A DNA stretch of 38,572 nucleotides from Pseudomonadota bacterium (GCA_005777805.1 SXLG01000154.1:1-38572); one strand, 5' to 3'. Counted from the stretch's first letter, positions 8,056-17,509 are shown. The notes: a model not told the origin generated them from the sequence alone. Program-made: numbers and translations.

Positions 8056-9660
8056 TCAGCGCCGCAGGCCGGGATCCCGTTGGGTGACGCGGGCGCGCAC
8101 CGTGTAGACGCCGTCACCCGAAAGAATCCCGCCGCGAGCGAAGAGCCGGCCACCTTGCCAATTCGAGAGTCCGAGTTCGGGCTCATCAAGCGCATACTGC
8201 CCATCGACCCAGCGGGTAAAGCCGTTGCCCACGAACGGAGCGTTGATGGTCGCAAAGAAACGGGCGTGCTCCGCGGGATCGGTGCTCGCAAGACTCGCGA
8301 CGAACTGCGGGCTGTATCGGTTGAAGAGATCGACGGCGTGGGCGACATCATCGACCACGACGAACGTGCACTCGGGGGTCTCCTCCCATTCCCATTCACT
8401 GCCGAGTTCATCGGCCCCGAGCAGGGTCGCTTGTGGCTCGCGCACGTAGCCTGAGGCCCGGCGCACCCCGACCTCGCGCTGGAAGAGTTCCCCCGGCAAC
8501 GCCGCTTCGCTGCCCGGGACCACGTGCAGGCGGAAGGCCTGACCGCGGCGCTCACCCGCCCTGCCCACCGCCGCCAGAAAAACCGGCACCAGATCCGCGG
8601 TCCGGCTGCGGACGATGGCGCAAACGTTGAGCGTGTTGCACACCTTGCGATCGAGCGAGTTCTCTACCGCCGCCCCGAATATCTCGGCCTCGGCCCTCTC
8701 CCCCGCGACCAGCCAGGCTCCGCCCGTGCCGTGCAGGCTCGCCGGAACTCCGGCCTGACGCGCGAGTGCGCCGAGCGTTGCGACGGCCGGACCCGAGCCG
8801 CGGGCCACGGCGAGCGCCAGTCTCGAATCGCAGAAAAGGGCCTGGCCAGCCGCGTGCGTGGGACTGTCGATCAGCGAAACCGCGCCCGCCGGCAGTCCCG
8901 ACTCGGCGCGCGCAGGCTCGAGTGCCAGCGCCATGAGGGCGCGCGCCGTGCCCAGCGCGTCGCTGCCGATCCGGAAGACGACAGCGTTGCCACTGCGCAG
9001 GACACCGGTCGCGTCAGCCACTACATTAGGACGCCCCTCGAAAACAAAGCCGACGACACCGAGTGCTGCACCCACCAACTCGACCGTCCAGCCCGGATGC
9101 TCGACCGTCCGCAGGATCGCCCCGCGCCGACTCGGAGCGTCGATCCAGCCGCGCAGACCTGACACCATCGCGTCGCGCAACGCACCGTCGGCCAAAAGGC
9201 GCGTCGTCGATCGGCCGCGCACCCGCGCCGATTCCATATCTTCTTCATTGACGCGACGGATCTCCGTCCAGATCCGCTCGTCCTCGAGGCGGGCCGCGAA
9301 GCCCCCGAAGAAAGCCGCGATCGCCGCCTCGGACACGCTCCCCATACCCTGGAACGCACCCAGCGCCCGGTCGACAGCCCCCCGCGCCACACTCCGCTCC
9401 GCGGCAGGGAGGTGGAGCAGCTCGGCTGTGGCCCCGCCGGCCGCAACGGCCACGACGGCATCGCCTGGCCGGAAAGCCCGGGCGAGTTCGGGCGAGACCT
9501 CGACCCAACGATCGCCGCCGAGAAGCAGGCGCTCCCCAGCGCGGAGACTTTCGAGAACGTGCATCATGGCCGCAGGCCAGCATCGGTCCGCCAACGCCCG
9601 GCCGCAAGCCAACCACGGCTCGGCGCCACCACAAACGTCACACGCGCTCCCGCTGCGCAT
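8056..9660 (-). CDS. Glutamate-5-semialdehyde dehydrogenase (ProA)-like aldehyde dehydrogenase; start uncertain (9660 or 9567)
   Basis: GVVGFVFEGRPNVVADATGVLRSGNAVVFRIGSDAL, SLDRKVCNTLNVCAIV (active-site Cys region), FTRWVDGQYALDEPELGLSNWQGGRLFARGGI align with the ProA/GPR layout. Confidence 0.75.
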   Translation of the reverse strand: MRSGSACDVCGGAEPWLACGRALADRCWPAAMMHVLESLRAGERLLLGGDRWVEVSPELARAFRPGDAVVAVAAGGATAELLHLPAAERSVARGAVDRALGAFQGMGSVSEAAIAAFFGGFAARLEDERIWTEIRRVNEEDMESARVRGRSTTRLLADGALRDAMVSGLRGWIDAPSRRGAILRTVEHPGWTVELVGAALGVVGFVFEGRPNVVADATGVLRSGNAVVFRIGSDALGTARALMALALEPARAESGLPAGAVSLIDSPTHAAGQALFCDSRLALAVARGSGPAVATLGALARQAGVPASLHGTGGAWLVAGERAEAEIFGAAVENSLDRKVCNTLNVCAIVRSRTADLVPVFLAAVGRAGERRGQAFRLHVVPGSEAALPGELFQREVGVRRASGYVREPQATLLGADELGSEWEWEETPECTFVVVDDVAHAVDLFNRYSPQFVASLASTDPAEHARFFATINAPFVGNGFTRWVDGQYALDEPELGLSNWQGGRLFARGGILSGDGVYTVRARVTQRDPGLRR

Positions 9661-9772
9661 GCCGTCCCTCGCGGAGCCCCTTGCCGCGAGCGGCTGGGCG
9701 CGTGACGCTCGTGGCCGCGTGGAGCCCTCGTCGCGCCCGCGCTCGGATCCTCCCGGTGCGGTCCGCCCCGCC

Positions 9773-9795
9773 GGGCCGGCACACCGTGCCGGCCC
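9773..9795. terminator. Perfect 10-bp hairpin between SDR and ProA-like genes (possible terminator)
   Basis: gggccggcac-acc-gtgccggccc; lies 3' of the minus-strand SDR gene. No U-tract. Confidence 0.35.
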
Positions 9796-9885
9796 CCCAC
9801 CCGCACCCGCGCAGACGACTCAGACGAGTCCGTCCCGCCCACCGTGCCGGCCACCGGTCGCGCCGCACCGGGCCGTGTGCGCCGA

Positions 9886-10638
9886 TCAGAGAGCGCGGGC
9901 CATGCCGCCGTCGATCACGACCACCTCGCCGGTGACAAGGTCGTTGCGCAGGAGGTCCAGCACCAGGCGCGCAACGTCCTCGGGCTGGCAGATCCGGTGC
10001 AGGAGCGCGCGTTTCTCGGCGAACTCCCGGACCAGCGCGTACTCGGGCCGCTCCTGCCACCAGCGGGTGTCGATGAAACCCGGCGCGACGGTGTTGATCC
10101 GGACCTCGGGCGCCAGGACGCGGGCGAGAGTCACTGTCAAATTATTGAGCGCCGCCTTGGAGGCACAGTATGGCAGCGAGCTGCCGATGCCGTGCACGCC
10201 GGCAATGCTGCCGATGTTGACCACGGCCCCGCGGGCCTGGCGCAGATATGGCGCTGCGGCACGAATAACGTTGAAGGGGCCCTTGAGATTGACGCCCAGA
10301 ACCCGATCCCAGGCGGCGTCGTCAAGGCCATCGAGATCGGCGTGCGGCACCTGCACCGTGATTCCGGCGCTGTTCACCACCATATCGAGACCGCCGAGGT
10401 CGGCCACGACCCGCTCGACCATGGCGCGCACCGCACCCGCGTCGGCGACGTCGGCCGCGACCGCGAGCGCACGCACGCCGAGCTGGCGCGCCTCGTCCGC
10501 CGTCGCTCGCGCCGCGTGTTCGGAGCGCGAGTAATTGACCGCGACCGCCGCGCCAGCCCGTGCCAGATCGAGCACGACCGCGCGCCCCACCCCCGTGCCG
10601 CCGCCGGTGACCAGCGCACACCTTCCGGCGAGATCCAT
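9886..10638 (-). CDS. Short-chain dehydrogenase/reductase (SDR, FabG-like)
   Basis: MDLAGRCALVTGGGTGVGRAVVLDLARAGA (TGxxxGxG), VVNSAGIT, YCASKAALNNLTVTLARVLAPEVRINTVAPGFIDT (YxxxK), VVIDGGMARAL. Confidence 0.93.
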   Translation of the reverse strand: MDLAGRCALVTGGGTGVGRAVVLDLARAGAAVAVNYSRSEHAARATADEARQLGVRALAVAADVADAGAVRAMVERVVADLGGLDMVVNSAGITVQVPHADLDGLDDAAWDRVLGVNLKGPFNVIRAAAPYLRQARGAVVNIGSIAGVHGIGSSLPYCASKAALNNLTVTLARVLAPEVRINTVAPGFIDTRWWQERPEYALVREFAEKRALLHRICQPEDVARLVLDLLRNDLVTGEVVVIDGGMARAL

Positions 10639-10935
10639 GCCGGGCGCATAGCGGCCGAGCCCGAACGCACCAAGCGCCAGCTTGCCACCACGCCGTCGCT
10701 GCCGTCGCCGTTGCCCCGAGCATGGGCGCCCCAGCCGCCGGCTTGCCGCCAGAGACAGGAGAGGCTGATCCGCCCACATTCTGGGACGATCTAAGTCTTC
10801 CTCCGGGAAAATACCTAGGACGACCAACATTCCCCGTTGACCAAGGTCTGAACAGCCTGCTCTGATGTGGGTCTGTCAGCCCGACGGAGGCAGAGGATCG
10901 TGCGACGGACGTCCGGCGCACACTGGGGGGGCGCG

Positions 10936-12960
10936 GTGAAAGCATTTCAGAACTCGAGAGGTGGATCCCGAGCAGCGCAGGCGTCGTGGCGACTGGTCTG
11001 GCTCTGCCTTCCCCTCGGTCTCGTCCCGGCCGCCGCTGGCGCGACTACGGTCGCCGACTTCGCCGCCTTCGGTTCGGCCTCGTGCCTCATCGGCTACCAG
11101 GCCGAAGTGACGGACAGTGCGGCGCCCGGCGATATCGCGTCGCTCCTCGTCGGCGGGATGGGCAACGTGGACGTGCGGCTCGGTGCGATCGTCGGCGGGG
11201 TGCGGGCGGGCAATAGCCTCCACCTCGGCAAGGGCGCAGGCGCGGGATTCGCCCTCATCCGCGGCGATACGATCGGCAACGCCGACATCGAGATCGTGCA
11301 GGGGGCCACGGTTCAGGGGGACGTCGACGGCGGCTCGACGGTCCTGGTGGGCCAGAACGGCCACGTGACAGGTGACGTCACTGCGGGCGCCGGAATCACC
11401 GTCGATCCGACGGCCGTCGTCGGGGGCACGCTCGCTCCCTTCTCGACCCCGGCCAGCGTCCCCAACATCGCACTGCCGGCCGTCAGCACCATCACCCCCG
11501 GCGTCACGGCGGTGGGCAACGGCACTTCCGGGCAAACGGTCGCGCCGGTTCCGGGAGCCTGGAGTACGCTCCACGTCGGCGCGTCGAGCCAGGTTTCGCT
11601 CTCGGCCGGCGAATACCATTTCTCGAGCATTGACATCGGCCAGAACTCCACGCTCGTGCTCAACGTCGGCGCGGGCCAGGAGATCGCGATCCTCGTGGCG
11701 GGCGACGTCGACATCGGCAACGCGCTCTCGATCCGCATCGGCGACGGCACCGGCGACCAGGACGCGCGGCGCAAGGAGACCGCGCCGCGGGTCTACCTCG
11801 AGACGCACGGGCGCTTCCTCTTGCAGCAAAACGGCCAGTGGGTCGGGACCGCCGTCGCGCCCTTCGACGAGGTCGTCTTTGGCACCTCGACGCACGTCTG
11901 GGGTGCCGGGTACGGCGTGCAAGTCGAGCTCCGACAGGGCGCGCTGCTCGATTACGACGCAGCCGACCGCTTCTCGGGGCCGGACGCCGTCTTCCCGCGC
12001 ATCGACCTGGCTTTGTATGCCGAGGACGATGTCGTCGTGGGTCGCGACGTCGTGGTCGATTTCGCAGCTCCGGTCGGGGCCAATCACGACATCAAGGTCA
12101 AACGGGGCGGACAAACCGGCTCGGTACGCGCCGGCGGCAAGCTCTTCACCGGGCTCGACGCCGAGATCCATGGCTCACAGATCGGCAACCGAAGAGTCTA
12201 CGTCCGGCGGGGTTCGCACGTGCTGGGCTCGGTCGATGGCGGCACGACCCACGGCCGCATCGTTCTCGGTCCCGAGAGTTCCATCGAGGGCGTCGTGAAC
12301 TCGGCAGGCGACGTTCTACAGCAGGCCGGGGCCACGGTGACCTGCGGCACGCCGCCCTGCATCTTCGAGAACTCGGCGGAAACGGCTTTCCATTCCTCGC
12401 TCGACCTCGAGGCGGTGATCGGACCAGCGACCGACGTGGCCGGCGCGCTGGCCGCAGTACCCGGTCGTCCCGATATCGATCGGTCGCGCGGCATCTCGAC
12501 CACGCTGGCCCCGGGCGTCTACGGGACGCTCTCCCTCGGTGCGCGCAACGGTCTCAGCCTGTCGTCGGGCGAGTACTTCTTCGAATCGATCCAGGCCGGC
12601 GAAGGGCTCGCTCTGGAACTCGATCTGAGCGGGGGCGAGATCGCGATTTTCGTGCTCGGCAACGCCATCTTCGGACATGACCTGACGGTCGAGGTGACTG
12701 GCGACGACGCCACCGGCATCTTCCTCGAGGTACAGGGCCCGCGCGTGCTCTTCGGGAGTGGTGGCCAGTGGATCGGCACCATCTGGGCGACCGGCGGCGA
12801 TGTCATCTTCGGCCAGGGGACCACGCTCACCGGGGCAATCTTCGCCGGGCGCGACATCGTGCTCAAACGCGACAACAGCGTCGTGTTCGCGCTCGCCGAC
12901 CGTCTCCTCATCTCGGGATCGCCCAGTGGCGCCTTCCTCGAGGGCGAGATCGTCTACTGA
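10936..12960 (+). CDS. Large exported protein with repeated bactofilin-like/beta-solenoid modules; GTG start proposed
   Basis: Signal-like WRLVWLCLPLGLVPAAAGATT; regular G/D/V-rich short strands (DIASLLVGGMGNVDVRLGAIVGGVRAGNSLHLGKGAGAGFALIRGDTIGNADIEIVQGATVQGDV); two similar halves (GAWSTLHVGASSQVSLSAGEYHFSSIDIGQ... vs GVYGTLSLGARNGLSLSSGEYFFESIQAGE...). Confidence 0.75.
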   Translation: MKAFQNSRGGSRAAQASWRLVWLCLPLGLVPAAAGATTVADFAAFGSASCLIGYQAEVTDSAAPGDIASLLVGGMGNVDVRLGAIVGGVRAGNSLHLGKGAGAGFALIRGDTIGNADIEIVQGATVQGDVDGGSTVLVGQNGHVTGDVTAGAGITVDPTAVVGGTLAPFSTPASVPNIALPAVSTITPGVTAVGNGTSGQTVAPVPGAWSTLHVGASSQVSLSAGEYHFSSIDIGQNSTLVLNVGAGQEIAILVAGDVDIGNALSIRIGDGTGDQDARRKETAPRVYLETHGRFLLQQNGQWVGTAVAPFDEVVFGTSTHVWGAGYGVQVELRQGALLDYDAADRFSGPDAVFPRIDLALYAEDDVVVGRDVVVDFAAPVGANHDIKVKRGGQTGSVRAGGKLFTGLDAEIHGSQIGNRRVYVRRGSHVLGSVDGGTTHGRIVLGPESSIEGVVNSAGDVLQQAGATVTCGTPPCIFENSAETAFHSSLDLEAVIGPATDVAGALAAVPGRPDIDRSRGISTTLAPGVYGTLSLGARNGLSLSSGEYFFESIQAGEGLALELDLSGGEIAIFVLGNAIFGHDLTVEVTGDDATGIFLEVQGPRVLFGSGGQWIGTIWATGGDVIFGQGTTLTGAIFAGRDIVLKRDNSVVFALADRLLISGSPSGAFLEGEIVY

Positions 12961-13012
12961 CCCGCACACGAATCCGTTCCGAGTGCGGGCTGCGATCCGC
13001 TATGAGGGGGCC

Positions 13013-13999
13013 ATGGCCTCTGTCCAGACCGTCACCGGAACCTGCGCGCTGGAGGATCTCGGCCGGACGCTCGTGCACGAGCACCTGCTGGTGGGATACC
13101 CGGGCTGGCAGATGGATGCGCTCGCGCCCCGCTTCGACCGGCGCGAGGCTTACCGTCGCGCCGTCGACATGCTGGTCCAGGTACGGGAGCAGCACGGTCT
13201 CCGTACCCTGCTCGACCCCTGCCCGATGGATCTTGGCCGCGACGTTGAGTTCATGGCCGAGGTCTCACAGGCTTCCGGGCTGCAGATCATCTGCACCACC
13301 GGCGCCTATTTCGAGGAACAGGGTCTCACCTATACCTTTCGCAATTTGCCCCTCGACGACATCGCCGCGATCTACGAAAAGGAGATCACCACCGGCGTGG
13401 GTGAAACGGAGATCCGGGCCGGGGCCATCAAGGTCGCGACCGGCTCGCATCGCGTGAGCGACTACGAGCGCAAGCTGCTTACCGCAGCGGCCCGGGCCTC
13501 GGTGCGCTGCAGCGTGCCGATCATCACCCACACGCAGGAGGGCACCTGCGGGCTCGAACAGATCGCGATCCTCACGGCGGCGGGCGTGCCGGCCGGCAGG
13601 ATTCTGGTCGGACACTCCGACGGCATCGACGATCCCGCCTACCACCGGCGCATCGTGGCCGCCGGAGCTTTCATCGGTTTCGATCGCCTCGGAATCGAGG
13701 TCATCCTGCCCGACGAGATCCGTCTCAGGAACATCGCGAGCCTGGTCAGCGACGGCCACGGCGACCGCATCTGCCTCTCGCACGACGCCTGTATCGGCGC
13801 CTGGCTTGGCCGCCCGATCTTCGCGCCCGAGACGCCGATCGACCCGTCGCAGATCGCGCTCTTGCTACCGAACTGGAGCCCGCTGCACCTCTTCACGCGC
13901 GTGATCCCGCGCCTGCGCGAACTCGGCGTCTCCGCCGCGGCGATCATCAAGATGACCGACGAGAACCCGGCCCGCTGGTTCGGCGCAGCACGCGGGTAG
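13013..13999 (+). CDS. Phosphotriesterase-family metallohydrolase
   Basis: LGRTLVHEHLLVGYPG (HxH), GAIKVATG (carboxylated-Lys position), PIITHTQEG, ILVGHSDGIDD, ICLSHDACIG: full set of amidohydrolase metal ligands. Confidence 0.9.
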   Translation: MASVQTVTGTCALEDLGRTLVHEHLLVGYPGWQMDALAPRFDRREAYRRAVDMLVQVREQHGLRTLLDPCPMDLGRDVEFMAEVSQASGLQIICTTGAYFEEQGLTYTFRNLPLDDIAAIYEKEITTGVGETEIRAGAIKVATGSHRVSDYERKLLTAAARASVRCSVPIITHTQEGTCGLEQIAILTAAGVPAGRILVGHSDGIDDPAYHRRIVAAGAFIGFDRLGIEVILPDEIRLRNIASLVSDGHGDRICLSHDACIGAWLGRPIFAPETPIDPSQIALLLPNWSPLHLFTRVIPRLRELGVSAAAIIKMTDENPARWFGAARG

Positions 14000-14044
14000 C
14001 GCCGGGCGTTTTGTCCGCCCCTGGTGGCGGTATACGACGGCGCC

Positions 14045-15979
14045 GTGTCCGCACCCCTCTCACCCGAGGCGCACGCGCAAGGCAGAACCGGGAGAACACC
14101 GACCGAGCCCAGCGCGCCGGGAGCGAGCGCGCTGACGCTGGGCGCTCTCGGGGTGGTCTTCGGCGACATCGGGACCTCCCCCCTCTACGCCTTCCGCGCG
14201 TGCATCCGCCTCACCACCGACGGCACGCCGACGCCGGCGGAGGTGCTGGGCATCCTCTCGCTGATCGTCTGGGCACTCGTGCTCGTGGTCTCCGTCAAGT
14301 ACCTCGCCCTGGTCGTGCGTGCCGACAATCAGGGGGAAGGGGGCGTGCTCGCGCTGGCGGCTCTCGCCCTCGGCGGGCACGGCCAGCGCGTAGGAGGACC
14401 CCGGCGCGGCCTGCTGCTCGCGCTGGGAATGACCGGCGCTGCGCTGCTCTATGGCGACGGCGCAATCACGCCTGCAATTTCAGTGCTGTCTGCGGTCGAG
14501 GGCCTCGGCATCGTGACCGACCGCCTCGATCCGTGGGTCCTGCCCATCACGGTTCTCCTGCTGGCCGGCCTCTTCGGCCTCCAGAGCCGAGGCACGGGCC
14601 GGATTTCGCGTCTCTTCGGACCCGCGATGGCCCTCTGGTTCATCGTGATCGGCGCGCTCGGGGCAGCCACCATCGTCCGGGAGCCGGGCGTGCTCGCCGC
14701 ACTCGACCCGCGCTGGGCCGTCCGCTTCATGGCCGAGCATGCCAGTGGTGCTCTGACCACGCTCACCGGCGTGGTGCTCGCGGTGACGGGCGCCGAGGCT
14801 CTTTACGCCGATCTGGGCCACTTCGGGCGCCGTCCCATCCAGCGTGGCTGGTATGCTGTCGTGCTGCCCGGCCTGCTCCTCAACTATCTCGGTCAAGGCG
14901 CATTGTTGCTGCAAGCGCAGACCCCCGGCGATCACCCTTTCTACGACCTGGCCCCCTCCGTCCTCCGGCTGCCGCTGGTGGTGCTGGCGACGCTCGCCAC
15001 GGTGATCGCGTCGCAGGCCCTCATCACCGGCGCATTCTCGCTCACTCAGCAAGCCGTCCATCTCCGCCTGCTACCGCGCCTCGGGGTGATCCACACTTCG
15101 CGCTTCACGCGCGGGCGCATCTACCTGCCGGCCGTCAACTGGACTCTCGCTGCGCTCTCGATCGGGATCGTCATCGGCTTTCGCACCTCGAATGCGCTCG
15201 CCGCGGCCTACGGCATCGCCGTCACCGGCACGATGGTCGTCACCAGCCTGCTCTTCGCGCATGCCGCTCGCGCACGCTTCGGTTGGCCACGTATGATCGT
15301 GGGACTCGTCACCTCGCTGCTGCTGGCGATCGACCTCCCCTTCTTTGTCGCCAACCTCGACAAGCTCGATTCCGGAGGCTGGGTACCGCTCGGGATCGCA
15401 ACGACGATCTTCGTCACCATGGACACCTGGCAGCGCGGCTGGCGCGCACTCGAGCGCCGCTTGAGCACGCTGCATCCCAGCCTCGATGCCGTGCTCGACG
15501 GGCTTGAGAGGCACCCCGCCATCCGGCTGCCGGGTACGGCCGTGTACCTCACGAGCAATCTGCGCACGCCGCCGCTCGCCCTGCTGAGCGATCTGCTCGT
15601 CCGGGGGGCGCTGCATGAGCGCGTCGTGTTGCTCTCGATGGCCACAGTCGATCGACCCCGAGTGAGCGCGGACGAGCGGGTGGAGGTCGAAGCGCTGCGC
15701 TGCGGCTTCGTGCGCGGCGCGGTGCATGTCGGATTCACCGAGAATCTCCGACTTGACGACCTGGTCGCGGCTTGCGCGATGCGCGGGCTGCCGCTCCGGC
15801 CCGACGAGAGCTGGTACCTCGTCTCGCGTCTTGCCGTGCTCCCCGGAGCGGACCGCGCGCTGCCGCGCTGGCGGACGCGCTTCTTCGGGGTGCTGCTGCG
15901 CAACGCCAGCTCACTCGTGGACAGCCTCCAGATTCCCGACGGCCGCTTCGTCGAGCTGCGCATCCGCGTCGATCTCTGA
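14045..15979 (+). CDS. kup: Kup/HAK-type potassium uptake permease (GTG start at 14045 or 14024)
   Basis: TLGALGVVFGDIGTSPLYAF, VSVKYLALVVRADNQGEGGVLAL, LLYGDGAITPAISVLSAVEGL, EALYADLGHFGRRPI. Confidence 0.96.
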   Translation: MSAPLSPEAHAQGRTGRTPTEPSAPGASALTLGALGVVFGDIGTSPLYAFRACIRLTTDGTPTPAEVLGILSLIVWALVLVVSVKYLALVVRADNQGEGGVLALAALALGGHGQRVGGPRRGLLLALGMTGAALLYGDGAITPAISVLSAVEGLGIVTDRLDPWVLPITVLLLAGLFGLQSRGTGRISRLFGPAMALWFIVIGALGAATIVREPGVLAALDPRWAVRFMAEHASGALTTLTGVVLAVTGAEALYADLGHFGRRPIQRGWYAVVLPGLLLNYLGQGALLLQAQTPGDHPFYDLAPSVLRLPLVVLATLATVIASQALITGAFSLTQQAVHLRLLPRLGVIHTSRFTRGRIYLPAVNWTLAALSIGIVIGFRTSNALAAAYGIAVTGTMVVTSLLFAHAARARFGWPRMIVGLVTSLLLAIDLPFFVANLDKLDSGGWVPLGIATTIFVTMDTWQRGWRALERRLSTLHPSLDAVLDGLERHPAIRLPGTAVYLTSNLRTPPLALLSDLLVRGALHERVVLLSMATVDRPRVSADERVEVEALRCGFVRGAVHVGFTENLRLDDLVAACAMRGLPLRPDESWYLVSRLAVLPGADRALPRWRTRFFGVLLRNASSLVDSLQIPDGRFVELRIRVDL

Positions 15980-16169
15980 ATCGCGGTCGGCGGTGGCGCG
16001 GGCGGCCGACCCCGGTCGCGCTTCGGTCGGGTCGATCGACGCACTACGGCGACATCGGCCCGGTTCACGCTGGTCACGCGCCGCCAAACACGAGCGCCCC
16101 GGTAGCAACGAGCGAATTCGCGCGTCGACCGAACCGGGGCGCTGCTCTCCCTCCTCCCGGAGAGAGGCC

Positions 16170-16201
16170 GGCGGCGCGAGCCCGTCCAGGCTCGCACCGC
16201 C
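16170..16201. terminator. GC-rich hairpin between convergent kup and Asp-rich protein genes
   Basis: ggcggcgcgagcc-cgtcca-ggctcgcaccgcc, 13-bp stem with one mismatch; location between converging genes. Confidence 0.4.
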
Positions 16202-16213
16202 TTCTACGGAAAC

Positions 16214-17194
16214 TCAGTCCAGAAGGCTCTTGACACCTTGCAGGAAGGCACGGCGAGCGGAGCCGTAGCTGCCCCCGTGGTCGTCGTCCGCGTCGTCATC
16301 GCTGTCGTCATCGCCGTCGTCGTCCCCGTGGTCGTCACCCGAGTCGTCGTCGCCGTCGTCGTCCCCGTGGTCGTCACCCGAGTCGTCGTCACTGTCGTCG
16401 TCCCCGTGGTCGTCACCCGAGTCGTCGTCGCCGTCATCGTCCCCGTGGTCGTCACCCGAGTCGTCGTCGCCGTCGTCGTCCCCGTGGTCGTCACCCGAGT
16501 CGTCGTCACTGTCGTCGTCTGCATCGGGCAGATCGACCGGCGAGCCGCACGATTCGCGGCAGACGTGCAGCACCTCGCGGCAGCCCTCACCCGCCGCGTG
16601 CCAGAGGTCGGCGCAATCCCCCAGACAATGGCCGGCTTCGCCGGCGATCGCCGCAAGGCAGCGCCCCGGCCGATCGGTCTCGAGGCACTCGAGGCCGGCC
16701 GCGCGCTGTCCGTCGAGACAAGCCCCGACACACTCGCGACCAAGAGCCACGACTTCCTCGACACAGCTCTTGATCTCGTCGCGGCAGCCCGCAACGCAGG
16801 TGCCGGGATCGGCAGGAGCGTCGCCCGGCAAAGCCTCCTCGCCGGGAGCGGGCGGGTCGCCCGGCAGAGGTTCGGCACCGGACAGGGCCGCGGGATCGAC
16901 CGGGGCACCGCACACCTGCCGGCATTCCTCGCGGGCCGCGTCGCACGCATCTTTCGCCGTCTCGAAGGTATCCGAGCAAACACGCCGGCACTCACGCCGT
17001 GAATCGCTCTCGCGGCAGACCTGCTTGCAGCCCGTATAGGCAGCGCGCACCGCCATCTCGCAGCCGCGACGGGCCTCACCGCAGGTATCGCCGCAGCCTT
17101 CGTCCGCGGCGAAGCCCAAGCTGACGCCCGCTCCGAGGAGCGCCCACCCAACAACGAGAGCTGCCAGCCCTCTCCGCAACGATTTCTCGACCAT
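16214..17194 (-). CDS. Secreted Cys-rich protein with C-terminal acidic Asp/His/Ser repeat
   Basis: Signal-like LRRGLAALVVGWALLGAGVSLGFAADEG; regularly spaced C-x3-C pairs (CGDTCGEARRGC, CKQVC, CRRVC, CRQVC, CVAGC, CVGAC, CLGDC, CRESC) followed by (DDDSGDDHGDDDG)n and C-terminal SYGSARRAFLQGVKSLLD. Confidence 0.75.
   Translation of the reverse strand: MVEKSLRRGLAALVVGWALLGAGVSLGFAADEGCGDTCGEARRGCEMAVRAAYTGCKQVCRESDSRRECRRVCSDTFETAKDACDAAREECRQVCGAPVDPAALSGAEPLPGDPPAPGEEALPGDAPADPGTCVAGCRDEIKSCVEEVVALGRECVGACLDGQRAAGLECLETDRPGRCLAAIAGEAGHCLGDCADLWHAAGEGCREVLHVCRESCGSPVDLPDADDDSDDDSGDDHGDDDGDDDSGDDHGDDDGDDDSGDDHGDDDSDDDSGDDHGDDDGDDDSGDDHGDDDGDDDSDDDADDDHGGSYGSARRAFLQGVKSLLD
16324..16518. repeat. 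Coding minisatellite, 39-bp unit, 5 near-identical copies
   Basis: ccccgtggtcgtcacccgag recurs at exactly 39-bp spacing at 16324, 16363, 16402, 16441 and 16480; in frame (13 aa) with the minus-strand CDS. Confidence 0.95.
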
Positions 17195-17509
17195 CTCCGA
17201 CCTCCACGCCTGCCGCCGATGCAGCGGCCGCTCTCCACCACTCCACGGACAGACTCGACGGTCCGTGGCCGCAGCTTGAGGTCTGCCGGAAGCGGCGCGG
17301 GCGTTGGCGTTTGCGCCGACGGCCTCCAGCACCTGTGGCCACAGCTTGAGGCCCCGCCCGGGACGGATCGGGCGCGCCCCGAGGAATGGCCCGAGCGCAC
17401 AGCCCCACGCCGCGGCGCGAACCCTCGCTGGCCGAGAGTGGATGGTCGAAGTCGCGCTCCCGGAGTGGCTCGCCCGAAGTCTCGCGGGCGAGAGCGGAAG
17501 GGCCCCGGC

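Noticed and set aside
16324-16518. Possible CRISPR array
   Set aside because: Contiguous 39-bp coding repeats with no unique spacers.
16238-17002. Plus-strand ORF with (VVVTRVVVAVVVP)n
   Set aside because: Reverse complement of the Asp-rich repeat; minus-strand frame has signal peptide and Cys pattern.
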